From Astrothelium macrocarpum (Eukaryota > Ascomycota > Dothideomycetes > Trypetheliales > Trypetheliaceae): DNA of 39,852 nt. The position numbers and the translations under genes are program-made. The notes beneath the pieces were generated by a model, which ran no database searches, was not told the origin of the DNA, and saw nothing but the letters and a program-made list of their open reading frames with translations. The stretch covers positions 1 to 39,852 of the forward strand of contig JAGEMR010000198.1 of NCBI GenBank assembly GCA_021030915.1, written 5' to 3'. This document shows, piece by piece, positions 31,242 to 39,852 of the stretch; within the stretch, counting starts at the first letter, position 1, and each line of letters begins with the position of its first letter.

Positions 31242-32801
31242 ATGTACGTTCCACTACATGTATCGCTTGTTCCCTGGAGAAAGTTTCATGCTGACGGTGA
31301 AATGCGTCCCTCTAGGCCAGCGGCCGCTGGTAGTCGGCTTAAGCCATCTCCATCGATCTATGAACTCAAAGACCTTTCCCCAAATCCAGCGATGCCATTC
31401 TACGTGCCTCCTCCACCAATAGCAGTGTCATCCACCGCATCTGTAGTCCGAAATACCGTATCTCCTCACAGGCAACCAGATACTCATCTCGCCCTCCAAC
31501 GACAAGAAGCGCAGCTACAAGTCAATTTACAGCATCTGTTAGATGCGCAGGCTGATGGTCTCACAGCCGGACTTCGGGGTGAGCCAGAACTGGTACCTGA
31601 GGATCTACTCTCCAACGGCAGTACCACACCAACAGCATCAACTAGCTTCAGGCCTGGTGGTAGAGCGACGGCAGCAGAAGCGCGACTTCCAAAGCCGAGA
31701 AATGTCGGGTTAAACGTGGCGAGGAGAGGCTTGTGGAAGACTATCAAGAAACTGGCGTCAGTGAAATCTGAAGAGATATCCTTGATCAACGATGACATCG
31801 AGAACAATGATGAAGTTCTGAGGAAGATGGATGCCTGGGAGCAAAAGTCTACAGGTCTTCGGAAATCAATTCAAAGCATTAGGCAAGGTAGCGAGGAAGA
31901 CGCACGCGCGGATAATTTACGCCATGAGGCAGAGACTTTGGGGTCTGAGATACAGGAATTAGAGTCAAGACTGGCTGAGATGAAGAGTCGACATCGTCTC
32001 ATGTTGCAAGAAGTATCCAGACTAGAGAACTCTATTCAAGCACGACTAAGCAGCTATCATGAGAGCCTTGACATGGTGCAAAGAGACGTGAGGTTTTTTT
32101 TGGAACGGCCGCCGATCGAGCGAGGGCAAAGTGTCAAGACCCACAATCGAGAGAGTGAAGAAAGCCAAGCAGAAACCTTTATGGCGCTTCCACCAAGAAG
32201 ACGAACATTGGAAATGGCAAGAAGTCATTGGAAAGCCCAACAGCGGAATTTGGAGAAAAGACGGGAAAGGATTGAGTTTGAGAGGGAAGCGCTCGAAGAA
32301 GGTGCTATAGTGTGGAAAGACGCTGTCAATGAAGCAATTGAATTTGAAGGTAGACTAAGGGACAACATGCATAAGATGGATCCAAGCGAACGAGATGCGA
32401 GTGAAGATGCCAGGGAAGACTTGAAGGCGCTGCTGAAGGAGATGGATCAAATCATTGTGCAGATGGAAAGTAAGCTTAGATTGGCTGAAGCAAGGGATTG
32501 GAAGCTTTTGGTTTGTTGCATTGGCGCCGAGTTGGAAGCTTTCAAACAGGGCAAAGAGATCTTGGGCGTAATAGACGAAGAAGGGCCATCGCAAGCATCT
32601 AGCCGTGAAGAGTCACATCCTCAAGCGAATTTCCCGGATCTTGATGTTGGACTCCTTGGGCAAGATCCTTCTGCCATGACCAATAGCAGAGAAAGTATAC
32701 TCCATCGCAGCAGCGCGAAGGGTAAGGCCTACGATACAGAGGATGATGAGCCCGATCCGGAGCTTCTGATATCACATCAGGACGCAAGTGCGTCTGAATA
32801 G
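31242..32801 (+). CDS. ATG28: Coiled-coil autophagy-related protein, Atg28-like
   Basis: In methylotrophic yeasts Atg28 is a coiled-coil factor of pexophagy and bulk autophagy; filamentous fungi have diverged relatives. Recognised from HLALQRQEAQLQVNLQHLLD with AQADGLTAGLRGE, a short STTPT stretch, NVARRGLWKTIKKLASVKSE, and the C-terminal RDWKLLVCCIGAELEAFKQG. The middle (about residues 180-400) is heptad-like coiled coil rich in Glu/Arg/Leu. There is no signal peptide or membrane segment. The first ATG is 31242-31244. A good intron (donor GTACGT at 31244, CTGAC branch, CTCTAG ending 31315; 72 nt, no stop) would split the start codon as AT^G and rebuild it with G31316. The spliced product is 495 aa starting MPAAAG, the unspliced one 519 aa starting MYVPLH. 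The family call is from memory of the motif pattern. Confidence 0.65.
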   Translation: MYVPLHVSLVPWRKFHADGEMRPSRPAAAGSRLKPSPSIYELKDLSPNPAMPFYVPPPPIAVSSTASVVRNTVSPHRQPDTHLALQRQEAQLQVNLQHLLDAQADGLTAGLRGEPELVPEDLLSNGSTTPTASTSFRPGGRATAAEARLPKPRNVGLNVARRGLWKTIKKLASVKSEEISLINDDIENNDEVLRKMDAWEQKSTGLRKSIQSIRQGSEEDARADNLRHEAETLGSEIQELESRLAEMKSRHRLMLQEVSRLENSIQARLSSYHESLDMVQRDVRFFLERPPIERGQSVKTHNRESEESQAETFMALPPRRRTLEMARSHWKAQQRNLEKRRERIEFEREALEEGAIVWKDAVNEAIEFEGRLRDNMHKMDPSERDASEDAREDLKALLKEMDQIIVQMESKLRLAEARDWKLLVCCIGAELEAFKQGKEILGVIDEEGPSQASSREESHPQANFPDLDVGLLGQDPSAMTNSRESILHRSSAKGKAYDTEDDEPDPELLISHQDASASE

Positions 32802-33797
32802 ATGCACACAGGTGTTTCATCCAACCGGACGACAACCATGATACCCATACGACGCTCAATTTTCTTCTGGGCTACCGATAGCTCCTACGCTAATTACGTC
32901 TAGAGCACGTCCAATAGTAGCTTCTTTGATGGCTTTCAAAACACCAAAAAAAATTTAAGAAATAAAAAAGAAGGTTCCAAAAGCGAGAGCCGGTCATTTC
33001 CGGTAAACGATGTTTGCCTCAAATGCAGTATGTGAGCTCGGTATATTATTGAATGGAACCGAATTCTTAATGCATCAGCTGACCTGGTCCGCCACCAACA
33101 CTTGAGCACTGTCAGACATGCAGGCTTCACCGACCCATTTCAAAGCCAGTGCACTACCTACATTCAAAATGCCTTGCAAATGTCCCGGTGCTTGTCTATC
33201 ACCTACTTGGTTAGGATAAGATGTTCCGCGCAGGTAATCCCTACGTGCACAACATCACGCGCATGCGCATTTTCGACCGAAGATGCTCCTACCCTAACGT
33301 TACATCAAGATTACCATAAAACGCAACGAGTAAAATGACGGCATTTCTTGCTTTTTTACCTATTTCTTTCATAAATCGATGCTCTATACACGCTTAGCCC
33401 AGCGTATGCCCTATCCACGAGCTTCCTCCGAGGTTTTTTTACTTAAGAGAATGACACTGCTCCCCCAAGATACTACGATTTTTGAAATGGTCACACGAGC
33501 CTCATGCGCTCGGCTCCTGATGCGGCGACTATCACGCTCAGACTTTCTACACATCTGTGATGTAGCTTCAACCATCCCGGAGTGATCACCCAAAGCAGAA
33601 AGGATGCCCTTGGAAGACACCGACTGAAGGGCTTAATGACAGAGACACACATCTTCACTTTACAGTGTTTGAACATAAAATGCTGGTAGCATCCATGGTG
33701 TGATGGACTGCGCCGATTTCCTGTAGGTTGTTCTCTTCTCCATTTTTACAAGAACCTTTTTGCAATTATTCGTTCTTTGGAAATACTTATCTTCATC
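32802..33797. other. Intergenic region between ATG28 and the GH30 gene
   Basis: Both neighbours are on the plus strand, so this holds the ATG28 3' UTR and the GH30 promoter. An A-rich run (32939-32970) probably belongs to the 3' region. The short open frames lack coding character. No specific operator was recognised. Confidence 0.45.
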
Positions 33798-35317
33798 ATG
33801 TTCTTACTCTCTCTTGCTCTATGTCTTGACGCGGCTGTTGCTGGACCAGTTGGCTTGAAGTCTCGTCAATCTTCTGCACAGGCATTCGCTTCCTCTTCAG
33901 ACCTCTCCCTAGCACTGAGCTCATATAGTGTTCCCACTCTGAACGGAGGCAACCAAGGAAGTATCAGTAAAACTTGGCAGTTGACCGTCGATGATACCTC
34001 ATCTGGTCACAAGCAATCTGTGACTGGATTTGGAGCCGCCATTACCGACTCCACCGTGTCTGTGTTCAATTCACTATCGAGCTCGCTCCAATCGCAGCTA
34101 CTTCAAGACTTGTTCACCAGCGATGGCGTCGATTTTAGTCTCATGAGACATACGATTGCTTCGTCAGATCTATCGCCCAATTCTTACACGTACGATGATG
34201 CCAATGGCCAAGTTGATACGAGCCTCAACTACTTTAATCTTGGAGCCTCTGGCAATGCCATGACTGCTTTTATTGCTCAGGCAAAGGCTGTTCAACCCGA
34301 CTTTTTGCTTCTTGGAACACCATGGTCACCTCCTGGCTGGATGAAACTGGACGGCGTCTTGACAGGGACTACTGTCAACAACAATCTGAACCATGACTAC
34401 GTTGATTCTTATTCCCAATATTTTGTAAAGTATCTTCAAGCCTTCGAGAATGGGGGAGCGCCCGTCGATTTTATCACTATCCAAAATGAGCCCCTAAATA
34501 GTCAATCGGGATACCCTACCATGTATGTGTACGCGGATGAATCAGCTGGACTGATTCAAGACAATGTTGGTCCCGCTCTCCAGAGTGCAGGTCTTTCAAC
34601 ACAAATCTGGGCTTATGACCACAATACGGGTATGGAATCCTCTTATCAAGCAAATGATGCTCTTCGACCCCATCAAAAATAGTCACTAAAAAATTCTAAA
34701 TAGATCAACCTAGCTATCCCCAGACTGTCATTGACGAAGCTTCTTCCTTTGTCAATACTGTAGCCTGGCACTGTTATGCAACGAACAACAGCTGGACTGT
34801 CCTTACCGATTTCCACAACTCAAATCCGTCTGTGACACAGTACATGACCGAATGCTGGACCTCACCTGAAACGTCCTGGAACCAAGCGGCTGACTTCACC
34901 GTAGGCCCGCTTCAAAATTGGGCCTCAGGTGCTCTGGCCTGGGTACTTGGCACAGATACCAACTATGGGCCCAACAGCGGTGGTGGCTGTACGACTTGCC
35001 GCGGCCTCTTTACTGTGGATACCAGCGCTGGCACTTATGAGCTGCAAGTAGACTACTATATGCTTGGACAGTTTAGCAAGTTTATTCCTCGCGGCGCCAT
35101 CGTTCTTGATGGCACAGGCTCCTACGATTACGGAAACGGACAGAAGGTCGAAGCTGTTGCGACGGTAAATCCCGATAATACGAGGACCATCGTTATAGAG
35201 AATACATTTGATCAAGACATCTGGCTGAGTGTTACTATGGAGAGCGGGGAAGGGACCTGGAACGGTCAGATAACGGCCAACGGAGTTACGACTTGGTTGC
35301 TGCCTCCAAGTACATAG
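33798..35317 (+). CDS. Secreted GH30 glycoside hydrolase, probable endo-beta-1,6-glucanase
   Basis: Retaining glycosidase of clan GH-A, most like fungal beta-1,6-glucanases that cut cell-wall beta-1,6-glucan. Exons 33798-34629 and 34704-35317 give 481 aa, the usual size; the intron 34630-34703 (GTATGG...AAATAG, 74 nt) joins YDHNT to DQPSYPQTV. The signal peptide is MFLLSLALCLDAAVAGPVG with a possible SR processing site at 22-23. Family marks: QSVTGFGAAITDS (about 73-85), LLGTPWSPPGWMK, DFITIQNEPLNS with the acid/base Glu at about 231, VAWHCYA, and QYMTECW with the nucleophile Glu at about 327. The C-terminal beta domain ends GQITANGVTTWLLPP. GH30 also holds other activities, so the substrate is inferred. 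Upstream TTG-initiated frames were ignored. Confidence 0.88.
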
Positions 35318-36004
35318 GCCTTGAACGATGGAACGGCTTCTAATGACGACGACTACGAAGAAATGATTGGGACAAAGACCTGTACACATTGATGTATCAA
35401 GGGTCTTATTTTTTTGTACATACGAACTTTGTTTTTTCACCACAGTGCATTTTTAAACTCTTAACCTTCTTCATGTTAAATCGAGATGATTGTTGTTATG
35501 TGAAAAAGCGGATGGTTGAAGGGACTGTACCTGCATCACCCAAAAATGTATGGAGACCCTGCTGATAGATTTGGAATCGGCGGCTTCGATAGTGAGAGCT
35601 CTGACAGTTGAAAGATGACTGAGATGGCCCTTGAAATTCTAGATTGGAGAGGTGTATGAGCAGCAGTGAGCGCCAATATAGTGTTTCATACGTAGGTTGA
35701 TGATTTGTACAAAACCCTATACGATGACGAGCTATTGTCGCACTACCACGGTAGGTCCTTCGGAATGCTTCACGGACGCTAAATTCCGCATGAGTAAAAT
35801 AATCGCGTTCAGTTGGTCCTGGGCACTTTTACCAATGCGGGGTATCGGCAGGCTTGTATTGAGATGAGCTGTGGCATTCAGCAGCGACCGAGACGACACA
35901 CGGGGGTCTTCGGACATGGAATTCCTTGGATTCGTTTTGTCAGTGAGCGAGGACTTTAATGTTCCGCTTTCTCATGCAAATTAGTATGAAGCCAGCGGAT
36001 TACA
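35318..36004. other. Intergenic region between GH30 and DUF4185 genes
   Basis: Two plus-strand genes flank it. T-rich sequence (about 35408-35435) probably belongs to the GH30 3' end. A minus-strand frame of 61 codons at 35732-35917 (MSEDPRVSSRSLLNATAHLN start) reads somewhat like protein but has no domain or neighbour support. I leave it uncalled. Confidence 0.4.
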
Positions 36005-37355
36005 ATGGGACACATAACATGGCCTCCTCGCCTTGTACGTACCCAAAGCCTTGGCGAGGTGATCGATGGCAAGTATTACATCCTAAATCGGGCATACAAT
36101 GACTGACTGTTCAGATAAGTCAACGGGCGCAAGACTCCACGTGATATTGGTCGCGCCGTATGGCTAGGAGGAAATACCTATTATGTTTTTGGAGATACGT
36201 TTTGCTTCAATGATAAAGGTGATTTTGTTGGCGCAAGAAATAACACCATAGCCTATGTCCCTAATCCCGGTAATGAACCTACAAAATCACAATATTTGGA
36301 GAGTCAGCCATACGTTTCATTACTTGTGCCTCATACCGAGAGCGAGCAGGCCTACGAAAATGATTCTGAACATAAAAAGAACAACGATAGAGTCACATGT
36401 TGGAGCTTTGGCGGTATCATCGAAGATCATCCTGGCTCAAGTCATGGCTGGCTCTTCTTTGATAAGATGCTCACAGTAAGATTCGAATGCGCTGGTTTCC
36501 CGGCATTCTTTCTACTAATACTTCATCAATCAGCATGGCGGTACAGCTGGCCACCACTATGGAATGGGCGTTTGTCGGGTTAGTGTGCAGGACGGTATAA
36601 ATATCAAAGCTGAAAGACCCATGGGTGACGACATGGTTTTTGGCGTAAGTACCACTTTCATTCAACCCTAGCTGTAAGTAACTGGAGCGTTGTGATAGGA
36701 AGACGAACCCCGATTTGGTAGTATTTCTCATCTTTGCGACAACGATGGCTGGGTTTATCTTCTGGGAGGAAAGGACCCAAAGCCGCCGTTTGATATGCGA
36801 AATCTGTTTACCCGCATCAGACGAGATGCTGATTTTACTCGACGTGAAAACTACGAGTTTTGGGTCAAGGATGGCCAAGAAGGAAGGTGGGCACAACAAT
36901 ACGCATACGTTGATGAGCTCAGAGGGTTGGATGACTTGAATATACAAGCCCAAGGAGCGCTTATCAAGTATCCGGGATTTGCGCCAGAAGGAAAGCCATA
37001 TCTTTGGTTCGGGGTAAACAAGTTTATGGCTAACCATCTGTATGTCGCTTGCGCTCCAGCCATCACAGGCCCGTGGGATGTTCAGGATCTTGGTGAGGTG
37101 CCTGAGGATCCTGACGGAAAGAGTGGCGCACGCTACGCGCTCTATCCAAACCCACGAGCATCGAACCTTGACGGGGGAGAAATGATATGTACTTGGAGTG
37201 ATGCTGGGCAAATGGGCGGAAAAGTCCTGGCTGCTCGGTTCTGGTTCCACATGGTTGGAGGTGTTGATCCACTACCGCCGCAACAAAAGCCACCTCTAGT
37301 CCAAAAGGGACTCAAAGAAGATATCAAGAGTCGAATTCAGAGTCTGTTCAAGTAG
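36005..37355 (+). CDS. DUF4185-type beta-propeller protein, putative glycan-active
   Basis: Function unknown; the fold resembles five-bladed propellers of GH43-like hydrolases. Exons 36005-36068, 36120-36475, 36534-36644 and 36699-37355 give 395 aa. Introns 2 and 3 are standard GT-AG (58 and 54 nt; 36476-36533 with CTAATAC branch, 36645-36698). The first needs a GC-AG pair: donor G|GCAAGT at 36069, CTGAC branch, acceptor AAG at 36119. It joins SLGEVID to VNGRKTPRDIG. Recognisable blocks: IGRAVWLGGNTYYVFGDTFC, WSFGGIIEDHPGSSHGWLFF, HGGTAGHHYGMGVCRV, DNDGWVYLLGGKD, KYPGFAPEGKPYLWFGVNKF, and YALYPNPRASNLDGGEMICT. No signal peptide is visible from this start, so it may be cytosolic, or the real start may be further upstream. 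It follows GH30 in the same direction. Confidence 0.7.
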
Positions 37356-37813
37356 TAACTCATAAGCTGTAAGAACTAGTATCGAAAGATTTACATGAAG
37401 AGGCGATTGGGTGAAGATTCAGTCACCATCATTTGAGATGGCCTGGTTGCCTTCGGAATCTTGCGACCAATTCCCTTCCTGCTTTATTTGATATCGTACT
37501 TGCTCATGCATAGTCTCAGACGAAAGCGCGTCGTTTATGTATCCACCGATATAGGCTTCTGAAGAGCATTGATGCCAGTGGTTTAGCGGGCCGTGCAATG
37601 CAGTGTGGGAGCCTCTGCATTTGGGCTGGCAGATGAATTTATGGGTGCTAACAACCCCATCAATGACTTCAATTGATCAGACACATGCATCAAGTCTCAA
37701 AAGCCGGAAGCTAGCCTTGAAGAGCAGAAGGGGGTTCGTGCCCTACCCTACGGGCACTCCGTGCATGTGATTTGCACCGAATTCCGAAGCGAACCACACC
37801 ATTTGGTGCAAAT
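37356..37813. other. Downstream flank leading into the AT-rich block
   Basis: Normal-composition sequence after the DUF4185 gene; it probably includes the 3' UTR. No gene is supported. Its last 76 bp hold nested inverted repeats (37738-37813), described separately, directly at the border with the AT-rich DNA. Confidence 0.5.
37738..37813. repeat. Nested inverted repeats at the AT-block border
   Basis: Three perfect palindromic pairs are seen directly. GTGCCC (37738-37743) pairs with GGGCAC (37752-37757). GCAC (37754-37757) pairs with GTGC (37761-37764). ATTTGCACC (37770-37778) pairs with GGTGCAAAT (37805-37813). The last pair ends where GC content collapses. It may be a transposon end or a border element; nothing shows which. 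Confidence 0.6.
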
Positions 37814-39852
37814 TATAATCATTCGAATGTAAATTATATATCGTTTGATGATATAAATTATAAATAATAATTAATCAGATTATTTGTCAAAAATAAAAAT
37901 TAAAAAATGATTTAATTATAATATATTTTATAATTTATTATTTTTTATTTTTATATATATTTAATTTTTAAAATTATTCAAAATTTTAAATTAAAAAGAA
38001 TTAATTTTAATATTAAAAAATTAAATTATTGATTTGAAATGAATCATTCAGAATTTTTATCATAAATTTTATAAATTTTTTATTATATTTTATATTTTAA
38101 TTATTTTTTTATATTTATTTTTTTAAAATATTCATTTCAATTTCATCATTTTTTATTATTTTTTATGATTCAAATATTTTTTATTTATAATTTTTATTAT
38201 ATATTATTTTTGATATTTTAATAAAATATTTTATATATTTTTTTATTTTTTTATTTATTTTTATATTTATAAAATTTATAATTGATTTTTGATTTTTATA
38301 TAAATCATAAATTTTTTTTTTAAAAATATTTTTCATATTTTTTATATTCATAAATTTAATTATAATATTTATAATATAAATAATATAAATATTATTAATA
38401 ATAAATAAATATGAATTTATTAATATTAAATTTAAAATATTTAATTTCAATTTTGATATTTTATTTTATTATTTAATAAATATTAAATTTATTTCAAATA
38501 TTTAATAATATATAAATATTTTTATTTAAAAAATTGATTATATTTTTTATTATATTTTTAAAAAAAATATAATTATTTTATATTAAATCAAAAATATTTT
38601 ATTTATAATTTAATATTTAATCAATTTAAATTTTATATCAATACTTAAATATATTATTAATATATAATATATCAAAAAAAAATATATTTAATTTAATAAT
38701 CAAATTATTATATTTATAATTTTATATTTTTTATATTAAAATTTATTAATATTATAATAATAAAAATTGATTTAAAATATATAAAAAAAATTTAATGATT
38801 TTTATTTAAATTGATTTATATTTTAATAAATATTTTTAATTTTTATTATTTTAAAAAAAAAATTTAAATTATTTAATCATTTTTAAATAATATAAAATAT
38901 AATTTATATATTATAAAATAAATTATAATAATCATTTAAATTTATAAATTAAATTTAATTTATAATAGTTATTATCAATTAATATCATTTTTTTTTATAT
39001 ATTTTATGATAATATTATAAATATAAAAAAAAATTAATTTTTTTTATTTTTTATATTAAATCAAAATTTTTTTAAATATATTTTTTTTAATCAGTTTATA
39101 AAATAATTAATTGATAAAATATTTTAATATTTAAATAATAATATTTAATTTTTATAATTATAATATCAAATTATATATATTTAAAAAACTTTTTATTAAA
39201 ATTTAATAATTAAAAAATCAAAAAATAATTAAATATTAATATTAAAAAAATATAATAAAAAAATATATATAAAATAAAAAATATATTTATCATATTAATA
39301 TCATATCAAATTTATATTTTAATTTTTAAATTTTTTATTATATTATAATCATAATATAAAATAATAATTATTTTTTAATTTATTTTAAAATTTGATAATA
39401 TTATTTAATTTCAATTAATTTTATATAAATAAAAATCGTTTTATATAATTTATTAAATTTTATTTCAATTTATATATATTTTTTATATAATATATATAAA
39501 AAAATTCTTTTTTTATTAATTAATATTGATTTATTATTAATCAATAAAATATTTAATCATTTATTTAATATTTCATCAAATTTTAATATATATAATTTAT
39601 TCTATTTTTTTTAATAATTTTATTTTAATTATTAAATTTATATAATATTATATTTTATATTTTAATAAAAAATAAAAATTTGATATTTTATAAAATTATT
39701 TAATAATAATAATAAAAATAATTATTTTAAAAATAAAATTTTTTTGAATATTTTATATATTTTTAAAATAAAATATTTAAAAATTTAAAATATTCATTTA
39801 TAAATTTTTAAAAAATAAATTGAATATTATATATAAAAAATCAATTTATATA
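37814..39852. other. Extremely AT-rich block (about 96% A+T), gene-free
   Basis: From about 37861 to the window end I hand-count roughly 75 G or C in 1,992 bases. About nine in ten of the C residues are in TCA and of the G residues in TGA; exceptions are a few TCT/AGA, ACT/AGT and one TCG. No coding frame is credible: the open frames encode only Ile, Asn, Lys, Tyr, Phe and Leu. Candidates are a RIP-eroded heterochromatic island, a centromere or subtelomere flank, or an organelle-like insertion. The block continues beyond the window. Homopolymer lengths may be unreliable in such sequence. Confidence 0.85.

Noticed and set aside
35732..35917. 61-codon minus-strand frame
   Set aside because: Reads somewhat like protein but is short, isolated, without domain, Kozak-like context or splice support. 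Kept only as a note in the intergenic entry.
38181..38450. 89-codon minus-strand frame in the AT-rich block
   Set aside because: Composed almost only of Ile, Asn, Lys, Tyr, Phe and Leu, exactly what random AT sequence encodes; it looks mitochondrial or Plasmodium-like only because of base composition.

Overview
The window looks like nuclear DNA of a filamentous ascomycete (Pezizomycotina). Genes are compact and on both strands. Nearly all introns are short (40-110 nt), with GT-AG ends and CTAAC/CTGAC-type branch sites. The gene families (a YAT amino-acid permease, a stand-alone NRPS-like adenylation protein, a fungal-type ATG28, secreted GH30 and DUF4185 proteins) are typical of this group. 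I cannot fix the class or species. No tRNA, rRNA, CRISPR array or prokaryotic feature was seen.

Layout. 1-702: non-coding, with a small foldback element. 703-2127: FAD monooxygenase. 2267-3219: broken coding relic. 3962-6417 (-): DCAF7/WDR68-like WD40 protein, divergent from 6678-7934 (+) phosphopantetheine adenylyltransferase (CAB4). 7935-9627: long GC-rich leader/promoter with a GA microsatellite. 9628-11321 (+): F-box protein. 12161-15610 (-): transcription elongation factor SPT5, divergent from 16501-18432 (+) amino-acid permease, whose upstream region carries three TGATAAG heptamers. 18433-20087: non-coding, with two related foldback elements. 20088-21898 (+): truncated NRPS-like adenylation protein. 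22093-26213 (+): WDR6/RTT10 WD40 protein. 27351-28737 (-): disordered fungal protein. 29936-30523 (-): small secreted double-psi beta-barrel protein. 31242-32801 (+): ATG28. 33798-35317 (+): GH30 glucanase. 36005-37355 (+): DUF4185-type protein. 37814-39852: extremely AT-rich block running to the window edge.

Most genes are unrelated housekeeping or nutrition genes: CoA synthesis, transcription elongation, tRNA modification, autophagy, ubiquitin-ligase adaptors, amino-acid uptake. The last part, just before the AT block, is richer in secreted or accessory products. No biosynthetic cluster is evident; the monooxygenase and the adenylation protein are about 18 kb apart with housekeeping genes between.

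The most unusual signal is the terminal block. By hand count it is only about 4% G+C, and almost every surviving C lies in TCA (every G in TGA). That is not the residue expected from classic CpA-directed RIP. Other notable points are three candidate introns that are multiples of three without stops, one of which splits and rebuilds the ATG28 start codon (AT^G), a probable GC-AG intron, and the paired foldback elements.

Exon boundaries were deduced by eye from splice signals and reading-frame continuity. Family names rest on motif recognition without database searches.
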